Shown: positions 18,424 through 26,912, numbered from the stretch's first letter. The stretch is DNA of 64,000 nucleotides from Stigmatella ashevillena (GCF_028368975.1 NZ_JAQNDM010000002.1:4954425-5018424), one strand, 5' to 3'. Made by a program: numbers and translations. Notes: generated by a model from the sequence alone, not told the origin.

Positions 18424-19803
18424 ATGTCCGTGCGCCGTGAGGCCCATGCTGTCGTGGATCTCGGCTTTGGCGATGCCGGCAAGGGGACCCTCACCGAGTG
18501 GTTGGTGCGGCGGCATGGGGCGCGGTTGGTGGTCCGCTTCAACGGGGGCGCGCAGGCGGGCCACAACGTCGTCACCGAGGAGGGACGGCACCACACCTTC
18601 TCCCAGTTCGGCGCCGGCAGCTTCGTGCCCGGGGTGTGGACCCACCTGGCGCGCACCACCGTCTTTCATCCGCTCGCGATGCTCGTGGAGGCGCGGTACC
18701 TGGCACGGCAAGGCGTCACGGACGTGCTCGGCCGCACGACGGTGAGCGAGGGTGCACGGCTCATCACCCCCTTCCACCAAGCGGCGGGACGGATTCGCGA
18801 GTTGGCCCGCGGCGAGGGACGCCATGGCACGTGCGGCGTGGGCGTCGGAGAGACGGTGCGGGATGCTCTGACCCACCCCACCGGCGCGCTCCACGCGGCG
18901 GACCTCCTCCACCCCGAGCGGCTCCTGCGCAAGGCCCGCCAAGCCCAGGAGCGACTTCGCGCGGAACTCGCCGAGGCGCTGCGCGCGGCGAAGGCCTCTC
19001 CCCAGGCCGAGCCTGAACGCTCCTTGATGGAGGACCCCGGCATCGCCTCACGTTGGGCCGAAGCCGTGACGGCGCTCCAGCCGGAACAGCGCGTGGTGGA
19101 GGACGCCTGGCTGGGCACCCGCCTCCAGGAGGGCACCACCGTGTTCGAGGGCGCCCAGGGCGTACTCCTGGACGAGAACTGGGGCTTCCATCCCCATACG
19201 ACGTGGAGCACCTGCACCTTCGACAACGTCCTCGCGCTGCTGCGTGAGCATGGATTCGATGGGCCAGTACACCGGCTGGGCGTGCTGCGCGCCTACACCC
19301 CGCGCCACGGAGAAGGCCCGCTGCCCACCGAGAATGCCGCCCTCGCATCGGCTCTGCCCGAGCCCCACAACAGCGCCGCGGGATGGCAAGGCCACTTCCG
19401 GGTGGGCAGCTTCGACGCGGTGCTGGCACGCTACGCTCTGGCCGCCTGTGGGGGCGTGGATGCCCTGGCGGTGACGCACCTGGACCGACTGTCAGAGCGC
19501 TGGCCGGTGTGCACGGCCTATCGCGCGCCTCTGGGCTGCGACGGAGGGAGCTTCCTCCGGGAACCGAGCGATTCCCCGCGCGTGACCGCACTGCGTCTTG
19601 GCCACCCAGGAGATCTCGCCTACCAGGAGCAGCTCACACGGGGATTGCTCCAGTGCGAGCCTTGGCCAGAAGTGCTCGAACTTGGGGAAGATGCCGAAGC
19701 GCGAGCCGCGCGGTTCGTATCCTGGATTGAAACTACTCTGAGAGTGCCCGTGAAGGTGACGTCCCATGGGCCCACTTCCCTGAATAAGCGCTCCAGAGAT
19801 TGA
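18424..19803 (+). CDS. Divergent adenylosuccinate synthetase (PurA-like)
   Basis: 459 residues. PurA landmarks are recognisable but altered: GFGDAGKGT for GDEGKGK (the Asp and Lys kept), NGGAQAGHN for GGxNAGHT (His kept), GTCGVGVGET for GTTGRGIGP (Arg lost), FEGAQGVLLDENWG, AYTPRHGEGPLPTE for the RVGEGPFPTE segment, and HGPTSLNKRS at the GPxR end. Canonical PurA joins IMP and Asp using GTP. Phage PurZ shows that relatives can act on dGMP. The altered substrate loops and an operon with a vWA protein and a pseudokinase, not purine genes, suggest a specialised nucleotide reaction rather than housekeeping AMP synthesis (inference). Confidence 0.8.
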   Translation: MSVRREAHAVVDLGFGDAGKGTLTEWLVRRHGARLVVRFNGGAQAGHNVVTEEGRHHTFSQFGAGSFVPGVWTHLARTTVFHPLAMLVEARYLARQGVTDVLGRTTVSEGARLITPFHQAAGRIRELARGEGRHGTCGVGVGETVRDALTHPTGALHAADLLHPERLLRKARQAQERLRAELAEALRAAKASPQAEPERSLMEDPGIASRWAEAVTALQPEQRVVEDAWLGTRLQEGTTVFEGAQGVLLDENWGFHPHTTWSTCTFDNVLALLREHGFDGPVHRLGVLRAYTPRHGEGPLPTENAALASALPEPHNSAAGWQGHFRVGSFDAVLARYALAACGGVDALAVTHLDRLSERWPVCTAYRAPLGCDGGSFLREPSDSPRVTALRLGHPGDLAYQEQLTRGLLQCEPWPEVLELGEDAEARAARFVSWIETTLRVPVKVTSHGPTSLNKRSRD

Positions 19804-19813
19804 CAGACTTCCC

Positions 19814-20039
19814 ATGTCATCAGTGAAACGTCGGTACGCATTGGGATTGGCAGGAGCTTCTCTTTTCATATTGATGGAATGGCTCTCTTTTCCATTCCTG
19901 CTAAGCGGTGCAAGCACCTTCGTCCAGTACGCCTTTATGGCTGGAACGTGGCCCTGCTTCTCTTCAATTGGCTGTGCTACGGGCTCTTGGGTTTCCTCGC
20001 CGGGCTCAAACTCGGCGGCGCCCTTTGGAAGGAGCAGTA
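19814..20039 (+). pseudogene. Small membrane protein gene, frameshifted
   Basis: It starts 10 bp after the PurA-like stop. The first frame gives MSSVKRRYALGLAGASLFIL and EWLSFPFLL, a membrane helix. The second half makes sense only in another frame, LYGWNVALLLFNWLCYG then LLGFLAGLKLGGALW, ending at a TAG at 20037-20039. A one-base change between about 19905 and 19935 would restore a two-helix protein of about 75 residues. It is the likely fourth member of the pseudokinase-vWA-PurA operon. Whether it is broken in the organism or only in this sequence is unknown. Confidence 0.5.
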
Positions 20040-20505
20040 GGCCACACGCCACCGATGGTCGTGATGGCCTTCACCTCGTCGGATGACGGGCGTCTGGCTC
20101 ATGTCGAAACCTTTACACTGTCAAACAAACTCTCGGGTTCCCCGACCCTGCTCGTGACGCGGAGATGCTGTCACGTTCCCGGCGCACCAGCACGGGAGGG
20201 TGGATTGTCCAGCTCACGAATGCGCCGCTCACGCTTGAGGCCCCCTCGCACATCGAGGCGCTGCTCCGCGCATATGCGCGCTTCCCAGAGATTGGCGGGC
20301 GCGTCACCCATCGCTGATGTGCTTGGAGTTTGGGCAACTTCTGGAGCATCGCAGTGGCAGCAAGACAAGATGAGACGACCCAAACAGGCATACTGACGGG
20401 GTGTCGACCAGATCACCACAACGTCAGCCTGCCGTCTGACTTGGCGACAGCCTTTTTCCACTCAATATTGACTGACCCAACACAGATCCTTATTAGGAGG
20501 TCCAC
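20040..20505 (+). other. Gene-poor gap with a decayed coding remnant
   Basis: This is 466 bp with no intact gene. From 20164 to 20317 the plus strand reads EMLSRSRRTSTGGWIVQLTN, then APLTLEAPSHIEALLRAYAR, and on to a stop. This looks like the C-terminal end of a real protein whose upstream part is lost; I do not recognise it. The last 40 bp are AT-rich and lead to the ribosome site of the next gene. Confidence 0.35.
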
Positions 20506-21702
20506 ATGAGATGGCATTGGGGAACGCTTGTCGTCGGTGCGATACTGAGCCTCGGAAGCAGCCCCGCCTGGGGTAGCGATGCACTCTCCTTGGCCAAGAA
20601 AGAACTACCAACTGAAATTCCTCCCATCCATGAATACAAAAATTTAGATTCAGTACAGAATCAAAATTCTGAATTCTCTTCATCAAGTGGGTGCCCTGCT
20701 TCAGGAATCGTCGGCTTTAGTGTGGTGGGGTCAGGCCATGTCTCAAGTGGAGAGCCAACACTGCTCGGCTATTCAGGAACCTACCAGAACGTGGGAGGAG
20801 GCTGGATCCAAGGAGGAGGAACATTCATTGCGCCTTGCCCAGGCCTGTACTCCTTCTCGGTCTCCTTCGTGAAGGATGCTTATTACTCTGCCGGGACTAC
20901 GGACGATGTATTTGTCCATATCAAGCAAAACGGGATTGATAAGGGGTATGCTTGGAGCGGCGAGGGGGCAGGATACCGTGACACTGGGGCCTATAGCGTC
21001 GTCCTTCTTCTTCAGGACGGAGATTATATTCAAACATTTGTCAGCAGCGATGGCAGCTCGACTCGTCACCTGGCGAGGTATAATTTCACAGGCCACCTAG
21101 TAAAATCGTCGTCGCTCAAGGCGAATTGCCGGGAGATTCTTGAGGGTGGCTTGTCTAAAGGCAGCGGCTTATACCAAGTCGATTTCGATGATGCTGCTCC
21201 TCTGAGCCCTTCCTGGGTCTACTGCGATATGACGACTGATGGAGGTGGCTGGACACTGGTGATGAATCAGAACCCAGCCGAGCGGTTGCCCTATAATTTC
21301 TCTACTGTCAATCCTCAGAACTTTGGCAGTTTGACCGAGACGTACCGATTGGGTAGCAGCGCCATCAGGGCCTTGCGACCAACGACTGCCTGGGTTTTGA
21401 CTGACGATTCGAATCGAGTCTACTTCCAGCCCACCTGCATGGTGGAGTGGGAGACCAGTCTCCTTAACAAGCCCATTGGTCCTTGCAACCAGGGCTTCAC
21501 GTCACTTGGCTTCTCGACTCCTGTATCTTCTGTGGTCACGGCCAATGGCAGCATGGGGATTGGCCAGAACAATTCCGGACAGTATTGTAGCATCCGAGCC
21601 TTCCTGTACAATCAGGAGCCAGATACAACAAGGTGGCCACCTGGAGCCGCGTTAAGCTGCGCAGGAACGACCAGCCAGACAATCCGGTTGTGGTTCAAGT
21701 AG
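20506..21702 (+). CDS. Secreted C1q-like plus fibrinogen-like protein
   Basis: 398 residues. ATG with AGGAGG at 20495-20500. Signal peptide 1-23. Residues about 65-205 match the C1q/TNF jelly roll: VGFSVVGSG, a YQNVGGGW strand, GGGTFIAPCPGLYSFSVSF, ending LARYNFTGHLV. Residues about 212-398 match the N-terminal half of a fibrinogen C-terminal domain: CREILEGG, GLYQVDFDD, WVYCDMTTDGGGWTLVMNQ. Both are classic animal recognition modules. The DNA is much more AT-rich than its neighbours (for example 20640-20690) and is flanked by transposase and kinase debris, which points to transfer. A role in binding surfaces, prey or kin is inferred. Confidence 0.85.
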   Translation: MRWHWGTLVVGAILSLGSSPAWGSDALSLAKKELPTEIPPIHEYKNLDSVQNQNSEFSSSSGCPASGIVGFSVVGSGHVSSGEPTLLGYSGTYQNVGGGWIQGGGTFIAPCPGLYSFSVSFVKDAYYSAGTTDDVFVHIKQNGIDKGYAWSGEGAGYRDTGAYSVVLLLQDGDYIQTFVSSDGSSTRHLARYNFTGHLVKSSSLKANCREILEGGLSKGSGLYQVDFDDAAPLSPSWVYCDMTTDGGGWTLVMNQNPAERLPYNFSTVNPQNFGSLTETYRLGSSAIRALRPTTAWVLTDDSNRVYFQPTCMVEWETSLLNKPIGPCNQGFTSLGFSTPVSSVVTANGSMGIGQNNSGQYCSIRAFLYNQEPDTTRWPPGAALSCAGTTSQTIRLWFK

Positions 21703-21766
21703 TCCGTGAACATCCAGTGCGGAGCAGGGCACCGTGACTCCGTTGCGAGTGGCCTCCTCCGCGACT

Positions 21767-21838
21767 GCCGTGCTCCTCATCTTCATCTCTGGGAACTTGA
21801 ACTTGGCGGGGGTCGGGAGGCTGCTGGACCGAGATTAA
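21767..21838 (+). pseudogene. Decayed 3' fragment of a membrane kinase
   Basis: 21767-21792 is identical, base for base, to 24027-24052 in the kinase gene at 22986-24383. It encodes the same transmembrane stretch (AVLLIFISG), followed by a diverged NLNLAGVGRLLDRD and a stop. Nothing of the kinase domain remains upstream, because the C1q/fibrinogen gene ends 64 bp before. This records a past duplication or recombination involving the kinase gene. Confidence 0.6.
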
Positions 21839-22045
21839 GGAGTCGCGCAAGAATAAGTTTTCAGGATAGGGATTGCTTTCCAGAGCGGCTGTTCTCGCCG
21901 AGGGCAAAATCTATTTCTGCGCGGCTCCTAAGAGCGACTCTCCCAAATAAGGCCTGGAGCCCACCCCTTTCAAGGTCGTTGATGAAGCAGGAAAAGCGAG
22001 GAGTGAACGCCCAGCGCGCAGCTGAGGGAATAGAAGGTTGCCGCC

Positions 22046-22790
22046 GTGAATCAAGAGGCGCCCCTTTTCCCGGAGATGTGCAGTGGCCTTCGATGCAATC
22101 CTTGGAGTGGGTCGACTCACTCTTCGAGGAGAACCGATCAGAAGAGGCTCAAGCCGCTGCGAGAGTTTCGCGGAGCCGCCTTGCCTGGGCACTCGCTGGG
22201 GGTGTACGCACCGGAACAGGGACTGGTGGAGGACAGGGTGTCCCGTGAGGACGCGCACGCCCAAGAGAGGACGTTGGTGGCCGCCGCGCTGGCGCATGCT
22301 CAGCAGGGGGACTTGTGGATAGCAGACAGGAACTTCTTCACCCCCCGGATTGTCTTTGGCTTGGAGGACCCACACGCCGCTTTCATTATCCGAGAGCACG
22401 GGCGCACTCGCAGCCCGACGCAGGTGAGCAAGCGCAAGAAGGTGGGCCGTGTGGAGACGGGTGTCGTCTTCGAGCAGGCAGTCCAGGTGGAGGACGACAA
22501 GGGACGCCTGCTCACGCTTCGTCGCATCGAACTTCGCTGGATGCTCCCATCGAGGAAGGGGAGCCCCTCATTCCGCCGAACAGGTGGCGTGCTTGTACCG
22601 CAAGCGCTGGAGCATCGAAGGCATGTCTCAGAGCCTTGAATCCGCTCTTCGCAGCGAGGTACGGACGCTGGGCCAGCTCAGAGTGGCACAGCTGGCTCTC
22701 GGTACCGCCGTGGTGGCTTACAACCTCTTGGCAGTCATCCAGGTGGCTATCGAGGTCGGGATGATGATTGCCCTGGTTGACGAGATTTGA
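22046..22790 (+). pseudogene. IS4-type transposase, truncated and frameshifted
   Basis: The main frame gives LREFRGAALPGHSLGVYAPE and ADRNFFTPRIVFGLEDPHAA, the beta-strand with the second catalytic Asp of IS4-type DDE transposases. The C-terminal part lies in a different frame from about 22570: YRKRWSIEGMSQSLESALRS carries the Y-x2-R-x3-E signature, with Glu where the final Lys is expected. It ends at 22790. The N-terminal third with the first Asp is missing. It is clearly inactive. No terminal repeats were found. Confidence 0.75.
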
Positions 22791-22985
22791 GCAGCCTTTG
22801 ACGAGCAGTCCCCTCTCCAACTCATGCGTATACGATTGATGTGCAGCCCAGCGGGCCCATCGCCTACGCCTATCATTTCACACTGGACTGAAGACAGGCT
22901 CGTCCGACGCCCAGGGCCGAGCGGGATGCGCCGGAGAACAAACCTCTCCCGTCATGCTGATTTGGCGCAACCTATCAGGTAGGAT

Positions 22986-24383
22986 GTGGAGGCGGAAAGC
23001 CTCCTGCCTTCACCTCCAGGTGCCCCCTCCATGGACGCGCTGTCACCCGAAGCACTCCCCTCGGGGACCCTCATCGGTTCGTGGGTGGTAGAAGGATGCG
23101 CCGGTTACGGAACATATGGGGTGGTCTACCGCGCACATCGGGAAGGGCACACGGAGCCGGTGGCCCTCAAGTTGGCACGGCACCCGAACGATGAACGCTT
23201 CGCTCGTGAGGCGGAGCTGCTGACCCGGATTCAGCACCCGGGCGTCCCCCGCTTCCTGGACGGGGGAACCTGGACGGGGGGCCGCACGCGGGACAAGTAC
23301 CCTTATCTGGTGATGCAGTGGGTGGAGGGTCTTCGGCTGTATGCCTGGGCGAACCAGCACCCGCTCGTGTCGCCCCAGGTGCCGCGGGTGCTGGCCCAGG
23401 TGGCCAGGGCCCTGGAAGCCACCCACGCGTGCCAGGGACTTCACCGCGACGTGAAGGGGGACAACATTCTGGTCACCCCCAGCGGCCGAGCCTTCCTCAT
23501 GGACTTCGGGTGCGGCACCTGGGCGGGGGCCGCCTCCCTCACCGATGGGATTCTGGCCCCCGGCACCAAGCTCTACCGCAGCCCCCAGGCGCTGCGCTTT
23601 CAGTGGAAACACCGCCGTGCGCCCACCGCCCATTACCCCGCGACACCGGCCGATGATGTGTATGCCTTGGGGGTAACGGCCTACCACCTCTGCACGGGAA
23701 TCTATCCGCCCCTCGCGACGGCTCCCTCCATCCTGGAGGATGATGCACGGGACACGCAGGAGGCGCTCGTACCTCCTGGCAGACTCACCCCGCTGAGGCC
23801 TGAACTGGAGGCCCTCATCCTCCGAATGCTCTCCGATCATCCCCAGGACCGAGGCAATGCCGCAGAGCTGGCCGCGGCCATGGAGGCGCTGGTGGCCACC
23901 ACCGAGCCTGAACCGGGCCCCCCGGTGAGCCAGAGCCTCCCCACCGTGCCTTCAGAGGACACGGGCCCTCCCGCCCCGCTCCCTCATTCCAGCGGCAGAT
24001 GGCCCTTCGTCCTCTTCCCACTGGCCGCCGTGCTCCTCATCTTCATCTCTGGAAGCCTGAACATAGAGGGGGCTCGGTATCCTCCTTCTGGCATGAGTGA
24101 TGGCGGAACCGGCGGTGTGGCGGACGCGGCCGTGGCGGACATTCCCGCTTCCAGCGAGCCGAAGGATGCCGAGCCCAACCGACTGAGCCTCGACATCCCT
24201 CAGGAGCCTTTGCCGGGCCAGCGCCGCCCGCCGTGCCTGCGCTCCCAGAGCAACATCCGGGGAGGCTGCTGGATGGAGCTCAAAGCCGCCCCACCCTGCG
24301 AAGAGGGCTCTTACGCTTGGAAGGAGGCCTGTTACTCCCCTGTGCTCGCCCCTCCCCGTCCTAGCACTTCGGACAGGCCTTAG
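22986..24383 (+). CDS. Membrane Ser/Thr protein kinase
   Basis: 465 residues from a GTG (ATG at 23031 possible). Kinase domain about 28-305: GYGTYGVVYRA loop, VALKLARHP lysine, HRDVKGDNILV catalytic loop, LMDFGCG for DFG. A transmembrane helix (about 340-358, WPFVLFPLAAVLLIFISG) leads to an outside tail with the spaced cysteines RPPC, GGCWME, PPCEEG and EACYSP, the same pattern as the kinase at 1-1373. Unlike that copy it has no TPR or ATPase partners. The tail pattern suggests a small disulphide-bonded sensor domain (inference). Confidence 0.9.
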   Translation: MEAESLLPSPPGAPSMDALSPEALPSGTLIGSWVVEGCAGYGTYGVVYRAHREGHTEPVALKLARHPNDERFAREAELLTRIQHPGVPRFLDGGTWTGGRTRDKYPYLVMQWVEGLRLYAWANQHPLVSPQVPRVLAQVARALEATHACQGLHRDVKGDNILVTPSGRAFLMDFGCGTWAGAASLTDGILAPGTKLYRSPQALRFQWKHRRAPTAHYPATPADDVYALGVTAYHLCTGIYPPLATAPSILEDDARDTQEALVPPGRLTPLRPELEALILRMLSDHPQDRGNAAELAAAMEALVATTEPEPGPPVSQSLPTVPSEDTGPPAPLPHSSGRWPFVLFPLAAVLLIFISGSLNIEGARYPPSGMSDGGTGGVADAAVADIPASSEPKDAEPNRLSLDIPQEPLPGQRRPPCLRSQSNIRGGCWMELKAAPPCEEGSYAWKEACYSPVLAPPRPSTSDRP

Positions 24384-24494
24384 GTCCCTGCGTCCCGTGA
24401 CGGACCAGCGGATCCGTGCAGGGCACACGCCAGCGCGTCGGTCCAACCGGCCATCTCGCGTCTGACGAGGGTGCTGGGGGGGGCCAACAACTCC

Positions 24495-24502
24495 ACCTCA
24501 AC
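24495..24502. repeat. 8-bp target site duplication, left copy
   Basis: ACCTCAAC directly abuts the left end of the IS66 element. The identical octamer is at 26905-26912. Confidence 0.85.
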
Positions 24503-24618
24503 GTATCCGTCCGGCCAGGGACGTGGTGGAGGGGATTGAGGACGGACCCGTGTCGTGCTCGGCGAAGAGCGCGAGTTCAAGGGGGACAGGAGAGCGTTGA
24601 GGAGGAAGCGGAGCGAGC

Positions 24619-26103
24619 TCAGGCCGCGGCGGCGACGTCCAGGTGAGGCTTCCACAGGTGGGGGAGCAGTTCGTCGATGCGCGAGTTGGGGTGAGTCTGC
24701 ACGCGCAGCAGCACGTCTTGCAGGTACAGCTCGGGGTTGATGCCGTTGGCCTCACAGGTGGCCACCAAAGCATAGAGGCCCGCCAGGTTCTCGCCCGCAG
24801 CCTGATGGCCGACGAAGAGGAAATTCTTGCGACCCAAGGCCACCTTGCGCAGTGCGCCCTCGCTGCGGTTGTTGTCCAAAGGCAACCGCTCGTCATCCAC
24901 GAAGCGGCAGAGGGGCTGCCACTGGTGGAGAGTATAGGAGAGAGCCTGACCCATGGGGCTCTTGGGTGGATGCAGCGGCAGTTGCGCGGTGAGCCAGGCG
25001 TGGAGCGCCTGGAGGATGGGGCGGCTCTTGTGCTGGCGCAGAGCCCGGTGGGTCAGCATGCGCACCACGCCTGTCTGCACCGCCTCGTGCTCCACTCGGT
25101 AGAGCGACAGGATGAAATCCAAGGCCTGCTGGGCCTCGGGCGCGGTGGACAGAGCGTCGAAGAATTTGCGGCGCGCGTGCGACCAGCAACCGACGCGGAT
25201 GCGCCCGCCCGGCAGTGTCACGGGGTTGTAACCGGTATACGCATCCACCACGAGCGCCCCCAACGTGCCGTTCAACACCTGCTGGGGTGTTTTTCCAGAG
25301 CGGCTCATGCTGAAGCGGTAGCCAATGAGCCACTGGCCTTGCTCATTCTGAGTCAGGAATGTCCACAGGTAGCCCAGGTGTGTCTTCTTCACCTCCAGCA
25401 CGCGCAGCGGCGTCTCATCGGCCCACACCACGGCCGACTGGCTGATGAGCAGCAGCAGGCGCGCGGCCAATGGGGCCACCCCTTCGGCAGCCCGATGGAA
25501 CAAGTCCGTCAGGGTGCTGCGGCTCATGGGCACCCCGGCTCGCTCCACGCGCTGCGCCAGCCGATGCAGGGGCAACGAGTCTGCGCATTTGGAGGCCACC
25601 ACGTGAGCGATGAAGCCGGGCCCATACTCGCCCCTGTCCACCACCTTGGGGGGAGGGGGCGCCGTCACCACGCCCTTGCCGCAGGCGCACGCCAGCGTTT
25701 CCTGGACATGCACCTGTCGCTCGAAGCGCGGCGGAATGTATTCGTACAGGGCGCTGATGCGACCCGCCCCCAGAGGCTTCAACTCCTGGCTGCCACAAGC
25801 AGGACACTGGCGTTGCTGCTCGGGCACAGCGTGGCGCACCTCGCGGGTGGGTGCCTGCTCCCGCTTGCGAGCGGCCCGCTCGCGTCTCTTCTGGAGCGCG
25901 GCCTGGGCTTGGGCGGCTTCCTCCGTGTCGGTCCTCTCGGCTCGCAATTGCTGGCGCACCGTCGGCAATCGCTCGGCCTTCTTGCCGAACACGTGCCGCT
26001 CCAGGGAGGCCATCTTCGCCTCCAACGTGGTGAGCCGCTCGCGCAGCTCTTCGGCCTCTTCTCTCCACGGGCAGAAATGGTCTAACGGCAGCTCTCGGGG
26101 CAC
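24619..26103 (-). CDS. tnpC: IS66 transposase TnpC
   Basis: 494 residues. N-terminal coiled coil (EELRERLTTLEAKMASLERH, leucine-zipper-like), then a zinc finger with CPACGSQ and CACG, then the DDE catalytic core (VVWADETPLRVLE, LVVDAYTGYNPV, and the final Glu in DNNRSEGALRKVALGRKNF). It ends with the short C-terminal domain typical of the family. Length is normal and the frame is uninterrupted, so it should be active. It carries out DNA cleavage and strand transfer together with TnpA and TnpB. Confidence 0.95.
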   Translation of the reverse strand: MPRELPLDHFCPWREEAEELRERLTTLEAKMASLERHVFGKKAERLPTVRQQLRAERTDTEEAAQAQAALQKRRERAARKREQAPTREVRHAVPEQQRQCPACGSQELKPLGAGRISALYEYIPPRFERQVHVQETLACACGKGVVTAPPPPKVVDRGEYGPGFIAHVVASKCADSLPLHRLAQRVERAGVPMSRSTLTDLFHRAAEGVAPLAARLLLLISQSAVVWADETPLRVLEVKKTHLGYLWTFLTQNEQGQWLIGYRFSMSRSGKTPQQVLNGTLGALVVDAYTGYNPVTLPGGRIRVGCWSHARRKFFDALSTAPEAQQALDFILSLYRVEHEAVQTGVVRMLTHRALRQHKSRPILQALHAWLTAQLPLHPPKSPMGQALSYTLHQWQPLCRFVDDERLPLDNNRSEGALRKVALGRKNFLFVGHQAAGENLAGLYALVATCEANGINPELYLQDVLLRVQTHPNSRIDELLPHLWKPHLDVAAAA

Positions 26104-26146
26104 GGGCTCTCAACAACCCCTTGGGTAGGAATCTTCCTCTCCCACC

Positions 26147-26515
26147 TCACGAGGCGGCTGCGTGCTTGGGCGGCTCCCATGCAGTCGGCCGTTTCACCTC
26201 GGCCACGTCGATGCCGTCCAGCAGCATCGCCAACTGCGTGGCGTCCAGCCTCACGGAGGTTGCCTCCGCCTGCACCTGCGGCAGCCGGAACCGGCCTTGC
26301 TCCAAGCGCTTGTAGTACAGGATGAAGCCGCCGCGGCTGAAGGTGAGGATCTTCACCCGGTCCCCCCTCCGACTGACGAAGACGAACAGGTGTCCGGAGT
26401 AGACGTCCTCTCCGAAGCTGGAACGCACCAGCCCCATCAGCCCGTCGATGGACTTGCGCATGTCCACTGGCTCTGTCGCCAACACAATCTTCACCGCCGA
26501 GGGCAGCGTCAGCAC
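26147..26515 (-). CDS. tnpB: IS66 accessory protein TnpB
   Basis: 122 residues, beginning MLTLPSAVKIVLATEPVDMR, then KSIDGLMGLVR, DVYSGHLFVFVSRRGDRVKIL and YYKRLEQGRFRLP. This is the standard IS66 Orf2 protein, required for transposition although its biochemical role is unclear. It overlaps tnpA by 7 bp, so translation is coupled, and precedes tnpC by 43 bp. Confidence 0.95.
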   Translation of the reverse strand: MLTLPSAVKIVLATEPVDMRKSIDGLMGLVRSSFGEDVYSGHLFVFVSRRGDRVKILTFSRGGFILYYKRLEQGRFRLPQVQAEATSVRLDATQLAMLLDGIDVAEVKRPTAWEPPKHAAAS

Positions 26516-26835
26516 GAGGGGCTCTCCAGTGCTGCTACCAACCGCGCCACGTAGGAAACGTCCGTGCCCAACGCGAAGCTCACCCGCACACCTCTTCCCG
26601 TGAGTACCTCCACCTTCCCCTCGCTACTCACCGTCGGCTCGGCCACCTCCACTGGCAGCAGGCGCACGGCCGGGACACGGACGGCGGACGCTTGGCGCCT
26701 CCGCCGGTAGATCCACGACTGCACGGTACTCAGCGGCAGCCCGTGCTGCTGGGCGAACTGCTTCTGCGTCTGCCCGCTGTGCTCGAACTGCTCGGCGATG
26801 CGGACCCACTGCGGCTTGTCGGCTGGCTTTGTCAT
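26509..26835 (-). CDS. tnpA: IS66 accessory protein TnpA
   Basis: 108 residues. The helix-turn-helix segment EQFEHSGQTQKQFAQQHGLP, then STVQSWIYRRRR, is the DNA-binding part of IS66 TnpA. The C-terminal half is beta-rich (VRLLPVEVAEP, GVRVSFALGTDVSYV). First gene of the element, 69 bp inside the right end. Confidence 0.92.
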   Translation of the reverse strand: MTKPADKPQWVRIAEQFEHSGQTQKQFAQQHGLPLSTVQSWIYRRRRQASAVRVPAVRLLPVEVAEPTVSSEGKVEVLTGRGVRVSFALGTDVSYVARLVAALESPSC

Positions 26836-26904
26836 CAGTCCAGGGGTGACTCACTTCGCTCCACTCAACAAGCTCCCTCAGCACGTCCTCCGTCGGACGG
26901 ATAC

Positions 26905-26912
26905 ACCTCAAC
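26905..26912. repeat. 8-bp target site duplication, right copy
   Basis: ACCTCAAC directly abuts the right end of the IS66 element and matches 24495-24502 exactly. Confidence 0.85.

Larger units (their letters stand above)
24503..26904 (-). mobile_element. IS66-family insertion sequence, 2,402 bp, apparently intact
   Basis: The element contains tnpA, tnpB and tnpC in the usual order, all on the minus strand. Its ends are imperfect inverted repeats: both begin GTATCCGTCCG, and they match at about 25 of the first 34 positions (left from 24503 rightwards, right from 26904 leftwards). Each end is flanked by the same 8 bases, ACCTCAAC (24495-24502 and 26905-26912), the target duplication size known for IS66. 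The perfect duplication and three open genes suggest a recent insertion. The target was the gap after the kinase gene; a short minus-strand open stretch (VEVELLAPPSTLVRREMAGW) lies at the left junction, of uncertain coding status. Confidence 0.9.

Noticed and set aside
20468-20493. TTGACT and TTATTA as a promoter for the C1q/fibrinogen gene
   Set aside because: With that -10 box, transcription would start after the AGGAGG ribosome site, so the spacing is inconsistent with the obvious start.
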